DNA from: Flammula alnicola
Lineage: Eukaryota; Basidiomycota; Agaricomycetes; Agaricales; Strophariaceae
Assembly: GCA_015499995.1 (NCBI GenBank)
Contig: JADNRV010000067.1
Coordinates: 124,001-188,000, forward strand
DNA: 64,000 nucleotides
Direction: 5' to 3'
Below the pieces are notes generated by a model. That model ran no database searches, was not told where the DNA came from, and saw only the letters and a program-made list of their open reading frames with translations. The translations under genes were made by a program, and so were the position numbers. Below, in pieces: positions 1 to 10,394 of this stretch. Positions within the stretch are counted from its first letter, which is position 1. Every line of letters starts with the position of its first letter.

Positions 1-144
1 CGTCCAACTGCAAGTTCAGCGCTGATGAAGAAATGTCTTTTAAGGTGCGGCAAGCCAACGATGTGTTGCCTCAGGCCTAAGTTCAACCCACAAACATGCC
101 TTACTCTCGCACCCGCATCACTCCTTGCTATGGCGTAAGGACAA

Positions 145-639
145 GTGACACCAACAGACTTGATGTTGACATTTACATTTGCACAGGCCCGCTATTTTCC
201 TGTACGCGCTGTACTTTATGGAGCAGCATCAACAAGACCCAGCCTGCTGCCTATCCAGACGCGAATTACCTCGCATCAACGCAGTCCCCTCGTTGAAGAG
301 GCCTTATCCGGGAGCATCCAGCCACGAATTCACGACACAATCGTCACCATTCGCAGGGGACGTCGCCAACACCGGTTTCAGATATTCGTGAAAAATCACA
401 AATACCTTCCGACCAACGCCGCTGTTCTTGCGCTGATGGGTAGGCAGTGGCATGGGGACATCTTGGTGATGCGGATGGGGTATGCGACCAACGGAGTGGT
501 CAATATACGCAGCGGCGACCAGCGCCTCATCGAGTACGCTCTCCAAAGGTATAGGCTCAACAGAGTTGAATTGAGCCTGCGGCTAACTCGCTTCCACACA
601 GGTTCCTTCAGGTCGTGCGGCAGGGTAGAAGACTGGTAA
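145..639 (+). CDS. Small uncharacterised protein, probably partial
   Basis: A 164-residue open frame. The stretch from about residue 50 to 135 reads like real protein: it is rich in basic and aliphatic residues and contains the segments FQIFVKNHKYLPTN and GDILVMRMGY followed by an acidic/basic tail. This resembles small basic proteins with a 'GDI-VMR' core that I recall as multi-copy in Agaricomycetes, but I know no function for them. The first 50 residues look like read-through of non-coding sequence, so the true start may be internal or in an upstream exon outside the window. No signal peptide or membrane segment is evident. It could be a chance ORF or a decaying copy. Confidence 0.35.
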   Translation: MTPTDLMLTFTFAQARYFPVRAVLYGAASTRPSLLPIQTRITSHQRSPLVEEALSGSIQPRIHDTIVTIRRGRRQHRFQIFVKNHKYLPTNAAVLALMGRQWHGDILVMRMGYATNGVVNIRSGDQRLIEYALQRYRLNRVELSLRLTRFHTGSFRSCGRVEDW

Positions 640-1505
640 TTCCGCACGATCCAAGCAAACTTGAATTTCATTATTAAAGTAGGTATTGAATATTGAACGG
701 GGCTGTAGAGCGTCGAGGCGACCAAGGCGTTTCGTAACATAGTCGTTCTCGGTTGAGGCCGAGCCTCGGAAGCAGGCCAGCTCCTGTCCGGCATGCAATC
801 TCATTCTTAATTCAATATTGGGGGCCTATTATTTCCTTTCGTGATGCTACTGTCTTCTTGAGACTTTCCTGTCGTAGAATAAAGGATGCAGAGGTGCTGC
901 AAGGGGCTATCCCGGTGCAACACGAAGCTGGAAATAGCTTAGGAAAGACGAGTTTGAATTGAGTGAGCAAATACATCGACCTAGAAAAAGCAGAGTATAT
1001 AAGCAAGTGTTGCAGAGGGCTATCCTGGTGTGAAGACAATAACGAAGAGTGATAAAGGCGAGCTGGAAATGGCGATGGCGACGGAGAAACGAAATTTGGA
1101 ATGAGACTAAGCAGCGCACTGACCCAAACGAACACAAGATAGAGCTTTGCGGCGGGCATCCCCGGCGCTGATAATAGTCCGTAAACACACGAGGGGCTAT
1201 CCCTTGAAGGTCGAGATCGACTTGAAAAAGCGACGGAAACCCGCCGAGCCCGCTGTTTAGGCCAAACGAGCCGAATGTCACGGCTCAAGAGGAGGTTATT
1301 CAGCTCTAAGCTTCATGAGCTTTGCGCATCAGGGTATTAAAAGAAGCACGACTTACAAACGGTGTACCTCTACAACATCCTCTCCAACTTCGAGCGTACG
1401 GTGCACTCGGTGGCACTGGGGAGGGATTCTGTAGACCAAAGGAAATTTTCTCGTCAGAAAACAGTAAGAACAGCGGCCGCTTAGCCTACCCTAGTTCACG
1501 GTTGA
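640..1505. other. Non-coding interval with three hairpin repeats
   Basis: No convincing gene. Overlapping minus-strand ORFs at 812-1288 are rich in Ser, Leu and Pro and read across the hairpin repeats, so I treat them as shadows. Hairpin copies lie at about 894-923, 1008-1033 and 1188-1208. The sequence around each is a diverged relative of the R1 start, with the order hairpin, then an ATCC-rich stretch. Confidence 0.4.
894..1208. repeat. Hairpin repeats, three copies
   Basis: Three copies of the hairpin family with core GGGCTATCCC. The first (894-923) has arms GTGCTGCA and TGCAACAC, nearly perfectly complementary around GGG-CTAT-CCC. The second (from 1008) reads GTGTTGCAGAGGGCTATCC. The third (about 1188-1208) keeps the GGGCTATCCC core with weak arms. 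Copies are roughly 100-180 bp apart. Confidence 0.6.
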
Positions 1506-1509
1506 ATGA

Positions 1510-1761
1510 GTATTGAAGCGACAGTGGGCGACGACGGTGGTGATGGGACGATTCAAGGCCCGAAAAGGATCCCAATGTATCAAGTACTAGAGAGATCGTT
1601 TGTCGGTGGACGACAGCGGTGGGTGGCTGTAAAAGATGAAAACGGTAAGTACCTTCGCCGACGCCAAATGACGGGACAAAAAGGGACTTACGGGGTGGGT
1701 GTAACGGTGGGTGGGGACTTGGAGGAGAAAGGTCAGTGACAGTCGATTCAAAGGCGTAGTT
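1510..1761 (-). repeat. Repeat R2, distal part, minus orientation
   Basis: Reverse complement of the R2 repeat seen at 18.05-18.50, 30.80-31.17 and 49.66-50.25 kb. It holds one minisatellite unit (motif CTAGTACTTGATACATTGGG) and an intron-like block, GTAAGT to TTTACAG on the minus strand. It is separated from its proximal part (2004-2055) by a retroposon insertion. Confidence 0.75.
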
Positions 1762-2003
1762 TAATCCAGGGCCTATGCCGTGACCGGTACCTTAACTGCT
1801 TATATGGACCAGACGCATCGGACCACGACCGCATTAGTCAAGTCGTATTAAAAATAAACTAGACACCCGCTCCGTTTGTAGTATATCAATTAGGAGTTCT
1901 CGGTCATACACGCATAGATACTTACTTGTACATTCGCCCACAGTCCGTGCTGTACTAGATTACGCAAGACTATAAACCGATTGCAAAAAAAAAAAAAAAA
2001 AAA
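1762..2003 (+). mobile_element. Polyadenylated retroposon (SINE/LINE 3' end or processed copy)
   Basis: A 223-bp body followed by 19 A residues (1985-2003). It interrupts R2 exactly and is flanked by direct repeats: AAAGGCGTAGTT at 1750-1761 and GGCGTAGTT at 2004-2012, the latter preceded by the A tract. In uninterrupted R2 copies (for example near 18.1 kb) this sequence occurs once. Poly(A) plus a 9-12 bp target duplication is the hallmark of LINE-type target-primed retrotransposition. AATAAA occurs inside the body. I see no clear RNA polymerase III A or B box, so a LINE 3' end or mRNA 3' UTR copy is as likely as a SINE. Confidence 0.75.
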
Positions 2004-2055
2004 GGCGTAGTTGTTGTTTGTGCAAGATGGTTGAGCCAAACAGCGGGAAATCTTC
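2004..2055 (-). repeat. Repeat R2, proximal end, minus orientation
   Basis: Contains the R2 start (reverse complement of GCCCGCTGTTTGGCTCAACC, then an AACAACAACTACGCC stretch). The same start occurs near 18.05, 30.80, 49.67 and 62.62 kb. It joins R1 and a hairpin unit on its right, giving the back-to-back R2/R1 layout. Confidence 0.75.
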
Positions 2056-2109
2056 GTCGCTTTCTTTCTCTCTGTATTGTCAATTGCGTCTCTCCCTCCA
2101 TCTTCTACT

Positions 2110-2350
2110 GGCGTTTGTAAGGGGATAGCCCGTTGCAGCGTCTTGCCTAGTAGGAGAGGTTGAGCCAAACAGCGGGCAATCTTCGTCGCTTTATTTCTCC
2201 CTCAGGCCTTAGCCCTCAACCACGATCGCCCTCTGGATTGCTCCGAGGACTATTGCGAGCGAAGCGAGCATCCCTTCTCTAAGGGTGAATGGAACGTCGA
2301 ATCACTCTTCATTCGTACTTTTGCATTGGGATAGCCCTTTGCAGCACCCT
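2110..2350. repeat. Two hairpin repeats at the R2/R1 boundary
   Basis: Hairpin copies near 2118-2146 (minus sense) and 2323-2353 (minus sense). The first belongs to the type with GGCG/CGCC-like outer arms found in tandem arrays elsewhere. The second has the R1-type arms (GTGC and GCAC). Confidence 0.6.
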
Positions 2351-3372
2351 TATATCCTCCAACCGTCCCGGGTCAGCGTGTTTGGTTCGCTCAACTTGAC
2401 ATCGCATTTTGTGTTGTCATCGCAAGATGGTGCCATTAGGAAAAGTCTTCAACAGGACGAGCTCTTGCCCGTGTCACTCAATGCCGGTGCGGGCCCATTC
2501 TGCATCTTGGCCAATCCTTCCTTGATCGTCTTACACGCTCAAATACTCTATACATATATGCAGATAATTGAAGAATTTTCGTGTCTAGATATCCACAAAA
2601 GGGGCAGTCTTTGACTGTGTGTCAAGGCTCTAGGATGACGAAGTGAGCCTTGCCCGCGCCAAGTTGGCGGATACGTATTATCGGGAAGGTCTGGTTGCGC
2701 CGGCCCTCAGAAACTCGGGGTCTTTGACTTCGACTCAAGACACCATCTGGCCTCAATTAAGTTTATATCGGCCCTCTGGATTGTTCCGAGGACTGCACCA
2801 CCGCAATCAACATCCTCACTCAAGAAACCGGCTCCCAGCGAGATTCTGCGACTTACGCTCAAGACCCCGACATCGACCTTGGAGTTCACTCTTGTGACAC
2901 CAACACGACGGTCTTGACGACGGGATGTCCGAGGACTGTGCTCCGTCTGCCATACCTCCGCCATTTGAATTCCTACCTTCAGCACGCCCAGCAGACCTCA
3001 GGATTACTCCGAAGACTGCGTTGCGGTTACCCAGTTCATCGCAAACTCCGCCAGCGTCTTCCGAACTGTTCTTCTCCATTACAGCACGCTCTCACTGGTC
3101 CTCAGGATTGCTCCGCTGTTTTTCGAACGTACTGCTGCTTCTGCTTCACCTCTACTAGCTGTTCTGCTTAGCGTAAGTCGCCCTCGTCAGGCCTTTATCT
3201 TCTTGATCAATTTCGCTTACTTTTCATTCCAGTCTCATCCGATGTCCTGACTATATATATGAGTTGGCGCATTCATCGCCCCGCTAACTTCAGATTTGCT
3301 TAAAGTAAGTCACATTCATTTATTGAGATATATTGGAGCTAATTCCATTCCTTCCGCCCAGATCAGTTAAAC
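2205..3372 (+). repeat. Repeat R1, copy a
   Basis: About 1.2-kb repeat also found at 17.19-17.87 (minus), 38.50-39.69 (minus) and 44.27-45.50 kb (plus), with a short piece at 30.69-30.79. It contains four to five short motifs of the form GGATTGCTCCGAGGACT. It also has two intron-like blocks: GTAAGT to TTCCAG at about 3174-3232, and GTAAGT to CCCAG at about 3306-3361. A short reading frame (2643-2897) is retained in other copies, but with several amino-acid differences. The introns suggest R1 is a transcribed leader of a multigene family or of a mobile element; that is inference. Confidence 0.7.
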
Positions 3373-3726
3373 AACGGATGCTAGTCGAGCTACCGATAGG
3401 ATAGGATCCACCTCGAGAAGCTTATTGTTACCCTACATCTTCTTGGTCAATGTCGATAATCCCGTTCATCAACTCCGGGGCATCACCATCGTGTTCACCC
3501 TTTGGGGGCGTCGCTAACTCTAGTTGACAATGACTCTTCTCTGTCCCTTTATCCGACGTCTTCAACACACACGGTCTAACATCAACCTGAACCATTCACT
3601 GTCACCTGGTTCGTTGCTCTACCACGCATTAGTTTCACAGCATAAGCAGTTCAATATTACCAAAGGTGCCGAGTTCGGAAAGGATATACATCTTTTTGGG
3701 CGTATCACTCGCAACGAATTCGGATC

Positions 3727-4450
3727 TCAAACCGCATTCCCAACCTTATTCTTGCCGTCTTTGCCGCTGCGACGGTGATTTTTCGACGTGGTCTTCAGAT
3801 ACAACTTGAGCATTGCTCGAATCGGCCAATGACCTTCGTATTTTTCAACGATCGTATGGTGCCTCTCAACCTGTGCCAGTTGGCCGATCAGAAAACACGC
3901 TAAAGTACAAAGGGACAACCCAACCGTTTCGCACAAATCCATCACCTTTCTACTATTTTGCTTGCTGTATGATTTTGTGTTATCCAATTTGAGATCGGCA
4001 AGCTTCTTGACAAACTTCTGTTGGGGGCAAATGCAGTCGAAAAGCAGTTCTACTAGAAGAATGACAACCACTTACATGGACTTTCGCGAATTCTTCTTTG
4101 CCCCAAGGCGCGAGGACCGCATCGATGTTATATCCTCCTGACCTGGGTCGCCCAGGTTCTCCTGCTGGTTTCGGTATCTTCATTTGAGTAGGTGTGTCTG
4201 GGGCTGTGTCACTTTCTGAAAGCTCTGACAGCTCAGATTCGCCATCGCTGTTCGCGGGCTGATCTTCTTCATCGGCACTGGCAACTGATGGAGTCAGCTC
4301 GCGTTCTGGTCGAGACTGTGAGAGTTCCTTTGGCTTTATAGCGCGTTTCGCTGGAAATTCGATGCGAGGGGTGATCATAGGACTCGTGGACAAGACATTG
4401 GTGGAAAATGAGATGCGATGGGTAATCAGAGGAAGTGCTCTGGATATCAT
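3727..4450 (-). pseudogene. Small uncharacterised Agaricomycete-type protein, copy 1
   Basis: Two open segments on the minus strand join across a likely intron (GTAAGTGG to CCCCAACAG, about 4022-4071). The N-terminal part has the motif IPKPAGEPGRPRSGGYN after an acidic, Ser-rich stretch (SELSELSESD). The C-terminal part ends KYEGHWPIRAMLKLYLKTTS. I recall this architecture (acidic linker, then a Pro-Gly 'GEPGRP' motif, then a short helical domain) from an uncharacterised multi-copy Agaricomycete family, with no known function. A second intron-like block may lie around 3865-3925. It is convergent with R1 and divergent from the WD40 gene. A near-identical copy lies at 45842-46565. I cannot confirm an ATG start, so the state (intact or decayed) is uncertain. 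Confidence 0.5.
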
Positions 4451-4733
4451 TTCTTTCAGGGAGGAGGTTTGCGAGATGTGTCTTCCCCTTTAAACAATAT
4501 ACGGTTTATTGTTCTACGAACTGAGCCGCGTTCCACCTTCTCGTGTCCTTCCTCTGACTCATATGAGTCGATTCCGCTTGACTCAAAAATATTAGAAAGT
4601 CTCGGCATCAGGATCAATCCAGGACTCATCATCGTGCCAATACGACCGAACGACTCGTATATGTGAGAAAATCATTCGTGGTTGGTTTATTACATAATTA
4701 TCCACAAACGAATGTCGGGTTTCCTTTGTTAAC

Positions 4734-4760
4734 CTGCATCGGGATAGCCCATCGCGGCAG
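4734..4760. repeat. Hairpin repeat with CTGC/GCAG arms
   Basis: CTGC, ATC, GGGATAGCCC, ATC, then GC plus GCAG. The core matches the other hairpins but the complementary outer arms have a different sequence (CTGC with GCAG). The duplicated copy is at 46895-46917. Confidence 0.55.
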
Positions 4761-4769
4761 TTTTCTATC

Positions 4770-5288
4770 CTCCATCTTTCCTTCAGGGCATGTATACTCC
4801 TTCCACCAACCTTACCTCCTCCAGTCCGAGTTCTACCAACTGCCTCAGAACAGCGTATTTCAACTGGATCCAAGAACAGCCTTTCTCCCTGATTCGAGAC
4901 ACCCCTTTATAATATCTCATGTTTCCTCTCCACTGGTGTAGCGCTCTACAGCGACGTTACGTGACTTGCTGCAACTGTCAATTTTAAATATCATTATTGT
5001 TCCACGAACAGGCTTGTGCTCCTCCGCCGCATCCGTGCATTCATATCATGCATATCGCTCTCAGGATCTTCAATACGTTCACTTGGCTCAAGATTAAGCC
5101 GTGAAGGACATTTTCCCAACATTAGGAACAGTTGTGCGTGACTCACTTCGCCTAATTCACCAATTCATCGGCAACGTAACAGGACTGACGATTCACCCGC
5201 ACAGATGCATAAATACCTAGCCGCTAGCGTCAAACCACCTCATTACATCTGCTACTCTCATTCCACTCACATCGCTTACATCTTCATT
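4770..5288. other. Intergenic DNA upstream of the WD40 gene
   Basis: No supported gene. It contains pyrimidine-rich tracts and TATAAATA-like sequence near the WD40 start (ATAAATACC near 5209). It is conserved in the duplicate at 46.93-47.45 kb. Confidence 0.4.
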
Positions 5289-7184
5289 ATGTCCTTACAA
5301 CAGGTCTGGAGAGCTATTTCCTCGCAAAATGTGCGTTTTTACTTTCAGCCGTATTGAATGCTTTGACCCATTTCCATCAGAGTTATTTCCTGCGCGCCAG
5401 GCTTGACGGGCACCGTGGCCCTATTAATTGCTTTGCTATCATTGGAGATGCCGAGCTGCTTGCCAGTGGGGGTAAGTCAATCCGAGATTGTAGTCATACT
5501 TTCGCTGATTCGTGCAGGCGACGATGAATGTGTTAATATCTGGGATTTGCAGACGTTGAAACGGAGCGAGACTCTTACCAATCCGGGAGGGCATTGGGGC
5601 CAAATAACCTGCCTGATTTGGATCAATTTAACGAACAACTTACCAGGAAATGGATTATTATGCCTTGGAACAGGAAGAGGACGATTCGCCGTCTATCGGC
5701 GCCGCAAGAGAGTGAGTTTTCGATTTTAAACTCAGACAACCGTTCGTGTCCTAATATCTATGAAGAGCCAGTTTGTCGAAGTTTGTGATACTCAGATTTT
5801 CAACCACGGCAACAGTGTGGAAGCTCTCGCCTTTGACGCTACTCACCATCGACTTGTCGCAACAAGCCACAATGGCAGCTTCAAAATGTTCCGCTTAGAC
5901 AAAGATGGTAAAATGATATTTTCTTGTTGAACTTGAACGACTAATGACTAATAACTCTACGTTTAGGGGTATTATCGACTGCGTTATGGACCGTAGAGCA
6001 CACCGAAGCCATTCCACGTTCGGTACACTTCCTCAACAGAGGCGAGGATATCGTGATCTATAGCCTTGAGTCCGGAGAAATGTAAGATTTCCCCCAATCC
6101 AAGGCACACTTCAGGCTCACAAACAGGAACCAGGTCATATTGGGATTCGCAAACGTCGACAGCAAAATACTCAAAATCCATTAAGAACGCAATGTTTGTT
6201 TCTCCCTGTTGTTCTTTGGAATTGAGGTTTACAAAATCTCCTAGTGGCAATGCTTGTGTTGACGAAGCTGGGAAGAATGTTGTAATTGACAATATTGGCG
6301 CAGGCTTTGATGTTTATCCCATTGGCCGTTCCACCGCAACGCACTTTTTCGAGGTCCCGACTGCGCGCCAACACATCAAAGGAGTGGTTTTCTGCGAGAA
6401 AGGAATGTCGATCGTAGGGGGCAGCGACCACGGCAAAATCTACCTATTCAATCTGAAGGCCTCGGAAACCCGTTTCGGCCAAGTGATGACGCACGGCAGC
6501 ACATCATCCTTGATTCAGGCAGTGGCGGTGAGTTTCCGGATTCTGTACGACAATTTGGGATATTTATCTTTTTTTTTTCGTAGTGCGCTAGTTCGGACGA
6601 ACGTCATCTTATTATAAGCGGATCTTCTGATAACAAATCTGACATCTGTGTCTGGGAAAAGCCAGTGAGTAGCTCTTTCTGCTCCACCGTTCGTGCTGAC
6701 AAATACTCTTTGGAAGACTAAGCGCGTGCAGGAACGGAGGATGTACCAGGATCAGCGTCGAGGAGAGTTGATCCTCATCTTAATCCTTGTCATCGCCAAT
6801 ACATTTACATGTAAATATTGGTTCCCCATGGTGAAAACGGTCAGACCTTCTGTGTACCTCCTTTCCCATTGGATTGACAGGCTGATTTATTGACAGGAGG
6901 TTGCAAATCTTCCGTTGAGATTCAAAATTGTTTTCGGAAATTTGGGCACCCCAACCCACGATACTATTCGCTCTCGCTATCAGAGGACACTCAATGAAAT
7001 TGAGTATGCGGAGAAACTTGACGATGCCCTTCTGGAACGGCTCGATGATCGAATGTGGCGCAAGTTTCTCAAGATGGGCCCAGAACTCGTAGAGAAAGAC
7101 CGCGAGTTTCCTGACAATAAAGACGAGAGCCAGACGGGAGTTGATAGACAACTTGCTATCGAAGGTCAAGTATATGAGTCATGA
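5289..7184 (+). pseudogene. WD40-repeat protein with C-terminal membrane segment, copy 1
   Basis: ATG at 5289, exon 1 5289-5330, exon 2 5381-5471, exon 3 from 5518, with GTGCGT, GTAAGT and similar donors. The spliced product has WD40 features: a GHRGPINCFAII blade, ELLASGGDDECVNIWDL across intron 2, GNSVEALAFDATHHRLVATS, and ISGSSDNKSDICVWEKP near the end. WD40 proteins form beta-propellers used as interaction platforms. After the propeller a hydrophobic helix (GELILILILVIANTFTCKYW, about 6755-6815) and a charged tail follow. This matches an Agaricomycete WD40 family I recall, with an anchor at the C-terminus. Several exon joins around 6085-6200 are doubtful: the frame is broken near 6080 relative to the duplicate. 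Copy 2 is at 47447-49324. Partner and substrate are unknown. Confidence 0.6.
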
Positions 7185-7342
7185 GATTGATGAATTTCTG
7201 GCAGGCTTGAAATAAATGATTATTTTCTGACTGGCACTGGCAGCTCTTCGGTTACGAGGGATAGGTCGTGGGTGGGAAGACGGAAGTACGGCTCAATGCA
7301 CTTAAGCTTGGGAATTTCAACGTTGTAAATTATGTTCATCCC

Positions 7343-7740
7343 CTACTTTTCCTTCGTCCTGCTTGGTACTTCAAGTTCCTTCTTAGATAAATATAGTTTT
7401 TCCACTACACATTGCACATTATGAGGAAGCGCATCTGGTAGCTGGTACTTAGGCTCTGGTGTCATGTCTGGAACAGGTGACCGAGGGGAATTCAAAATTG
7501 CCTTTGAATCGACTGACCTTTTTGGCAGAAAGAACCAGTGATCCCTATTGCTGTCATGCACCACGACGATCCGATGGGTGCGTCGTTGGATTATGACAAT
7601 CCCGGCGCCTAGGAGGAAGTCGAAGGATGACCATGCGCTATCGACCACGGCCGGAGACGAATGGTTTGACAGGCGAGGTAGGGGAGGTGATCGCGGTGGT
7701 GGTGGTGGTGTCGGAAAATCCGAGAAAAACATGTAAGTGC
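7343..7740 (-). pseudogene. Nudix hydrolase fragment
   Basis: A minus-strand frame contains LLGAGIVIIQRRTHRIVVVHD followed by HWFFLPKR, the typical first beta-strands of a fungal Nudix hydrolase, just ahead of where the catalytic Nudix box (GX5EX7REUXEEXGU) should start. The box itself is missing. The frame instead runs into GTCAGTCGATTC, which could be an intron donor and is also identical to part of R2. Nudix proteins hydrolyse nucleoside diphosphates linked to another moiety; this fragment cannot do so without the box. A Pro-rich N-terminal leader precedes it. The downstream piece (KYQLPDALPHNVQCVVEKLY) is also present in the duplicate at 49399-49602, but the Nudix core is absent there. 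Confidence 0.6.
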
Positions 7741-7858
7741 CAATATGGTGCTTATACGTACGTGTCAGATCATCAGCTCTTCGGGTAGATTTTCGGCCAC
7801 AGAAGGCGCCTATGGGTCTGAAAAAACCTACTGTTTGCATCAGTAATTACCACACTGA

Positions 7859-8115
7859 TCGAACATTTTAGTGCTGAGTGGGTGTGTTGGTGATTATAGT
7901 AGTTATTCGTCCTCGTCAAACCTTTTCGAGCCCAGAGGACATTTCAGTAATTATTCATCCAGATCAGACATTTGAGCGCGAAAAGGATGTGCCAGTGATT
8001 ATGGTACATATTACTATTGATTAGACATTTGAGCGCGAAAAGGATGTGCCAGTGATTATGGTACATATTACTATTGATCAAACATTTGAATGTGGTAAGG
8101 GTGTGCAAGAGGTTA
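7859..8115. repeat. Minisatellite, about 57-bp unit, five units
   Basis: Units start near 7859, 7914, 7966, 8023 and 8080. The 7966 and 8023 units are almost identical over 57 bp (starting AGACATTTGAGCGCGAAAAG); the outer units are diverged. No reading frame is kept. Confidence 0.8.
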
Positions 8116-8243
8116 AGCCTATCAATCAGCTATGATCTAGGACCGGAACGTCTTCCTGGTTTTTGGGCATAATATTCTGAATTTTTCGTACCAAAAAGAA
8201 AACATCGACATATAATATATTATGAGCTGCGTGTAGCTACCAC

Positions 8244-8950
8244 ATGACGACAGGTACTAGGCCCGTGTCCCAGCACCGACCCTCCCATTTTCGTCCTGCT
8301 GAGTATCTTCCTCCTCCGAATCGGCTGCCAAGAGATCCATCACCTTTTTCAAGCCACTGCTCTCGTCGATCTTCTATCCTGTTACCAGACTTGAGTCAGA
8401 GTTGGGGAATATCTTCTCATCCCACTGCTTGATGATGTTAATGACACTCTTCTTCTTTTGTCGTAGGCCAGTCTCGAGAATTGTTAGGTATTCCTCGAGG
8501 TCGTTGAAATAACGTATACCAGTAGTTGAGCCTACTTCTTGAAATGTATCGTCGCTCGAAAGTGCCCAGCGAGCCTGGGGAAGAGTGTTAGGAATGCAGA
8601 AATGTCAATACGAGTGGCAACAACATACCAGTCTTGCAGTAGCAGCTCCAAGTCGTCTGGTAGTCTGGTAGCACGATAGGAGCACTATAACAGTTCCAGG
8701 TAAGTCAACGCCGCAAAGCGAGGAGAAGATACACACATAGTCTCCACGAGCATATTCTGCAATGCATGAATCCACGCCGGGTATCATGCAGCGTCCTCCA
8801 CTGTGAGCAGTGCGTGCATAATCCCGACCCTCCTGGAGAACGTAAGTCGACATGGGATGGTAAGTTTGCCCTGTACTGCTGTACCATCGGCGGATGCGCA
8901 GCCGGGAGGCAGGATTCAGCAGCACTGTGGCGGTATTGGTCAAAGAATTC
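8244..8950 (-). pseudogene. Uncharacterised Agaricomycete-type protein, fragment
   Basis: On the minus strand an exon beginning after CCCCAG (about 8580) reads ARWALSSDDTFQEVGSTTGI, then RYFNDLEEYLTILETG, KKKSVINIIKQWDEKIFP and an acidic tail (AADSEEEDTQQD). An upstream exon ends at a GTATGT donor near 8630. The segment is hydrophilic and helical and looks like a conserved domain of an uncharacterised Agaricomycete family. A TAG stop interrupts the frame just after NSDSSLVTG, so the acidic tail may be read-through. Neighbours are a minisatellite and another gene fragment. No function can be assigned. Confidence 0.45.
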
Positions 8951-9559
8951 GATGGGTTATCGTGACTTGGCTGTAATGCAATCGATCAGTGGCTGTGGGG
9001 TTGCCAAAACGGTGACATCACCATTTCGAACCACAACTACGACCAAACTCTTACCGCGCTGTCGAAAGGATCCTACTCCCCCTCGCATCGCACAAAGCTC
9101 AGCTCGTCACCCATCGTATTCACCAGCCTCACGTGCACCAACCTGTCGCCATTGCTTTAACTCAGGGAACACAATTCAAACAAAGAAAGTCCGTTGAAAA
9201 TCGGGCAGGGATGGGGTGCCAGACCTCGAGCATGTGGTTTTATCAGAACGGGATCGCCAAAGGTGAGTAAACTGTTCAGAAATATGGTCTTTGTATCATT
9301 CTGACCAATTTCGAAGTTTCCGACAGCGCGAATCGACATTAATCGCGGTACCGCAGGTCCAAAACAGTGAGTGTCTGCTCCTTCGGCTGCAAAGCACGCT
9401 GTGTAGCACTCGATATCGCCTATGGTGTGGCGTTCCGCGCAAGAATTCCGAGTGACGCCTCTATGGTTTGTTCCTTAGAGAGCACTCCACACATTAGAAG
9501 AAGTTGTCGTCATGCTCCACTCCTGAGCCTGCTGCGCAGACCCCTGCCAAACATATAAA
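8951..9559. other. No supported gene
   Basis: Only short overlapping frames with no recognisable motifs; possibly upstream exons of the coiled-coil gene that follows. Confidence 0.3.
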
Positions 9560-9662
9560 GTGTCAAGACTTAGACTGGTGAGCGATCAACTCAAAATGAA
9601 AGGCAATAACCCTCACCATAATTACATTCCGCTCTACTGCAGCCAGCCCTCGCGAACTCAGA

Positions 9663-10140
9663 ATGACTCCGAAGCTGAACTTTCTGACTTCCCACCCATT
9701 AAAGAACGGAACAGCACACCTCCCGCCCAAGGAGGAAGCTCCTCAATCGCGGCGTTGTCGACACCCAAACACAGGACTTGGACGAACCAACATACTCAAC
9801 ATGGTTGACGCAATTGCACCAGTAGAGCATGCCAAGGTGATACCATATACTTGTTGCAGGTACCTTTGCTAATTATGAATGTAAACGCCAGGGTGTTCGT
9901 TCTCATCAGGCCGAATCGTCGTTAAAGCGAGACTCTGGAATTCAAGACGTTGTCGATGAACGCCCATTGAAAAAACAACGTCTTGCCTTTCGTGATGAAG
10001 ACGACATGAGATGGGTGCAGCATGAGATTACTGGTGTTAAGGAGAGCCTTGAGAAGATTGCTGCTGAAGCACGAGAGGATAGACAAGATATCAACAGGAC
10101 ATTGCAAGAACTTCTCCACGAAATCCAACAAAGGCGATGA
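9663..10140 (+). CDS. Coiled-coil protein, 3' exons
   Basis: The last exon starts after an acceptor near 9892 and ends with TGA at 10138-10140. It encodes GVRSHQAESSLKRDSG, a KKQR basic cluster, then a strongly helical stretch (WVQHEITGVKESLEKIAAEA and DINRTLQELLHEIQQRR) with heptad-like spacing. An upstream exon (9663 to about 9836, GTGATA donor) would contribute NMVDAIAPVEHAK. The basic cluster PLKKQR could be a nuclear localisation signal. I do not recognise the family. The start is unclear; further exons upstream are likely. Confidence 0.45.
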
Positions 10141-10394
10141 ACCTGGGCAACCAAATCCGACGAAAGCCATGAGCCTGTACTCGTACATACTAATTACCTG
10201 TAAATGTCAAGTTTGTATCAAGTCTCTTCATACTATCTCTATTCATGTTCCGCATCCAATTCACGCCACATGCTATCGAGAATCAACCCGCGTCTGCTCC
10301 GTAGCACAATGTCACATATTGTATACGCATTCATTGCTTCGATCTTTCCCCTCTTTTGTAGTCCTGGTTACTTTACTTGTATATAAATTATCGA

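Larger units (their letters stand above)
2205..7500. repeat. Segmental duplication, copy 1
   Basis: This block matches 44.27-49.64 kb in the same orientation and gene order: R1, small minus-strand gene, WD40 gene, Nudix tail. The offset drifts only slightly (about 42.1 kb). By eye only scattered substitutions and small indels separate the copies, so the duplication is fairly recent. The right end coincides with an R2-related stretch (7503-7530), and copy 2 carries a full R2 there. Confidence 0.85.

Noticed and set aside
812..1288. Two long overlapping minus-strand ORFs (158 and 124 aa)
   Set aside because: Both read through hairpin repeats, have Ser/Leu/Pro-rich composition without a motif, and no splice or start context; treated as chance frames.
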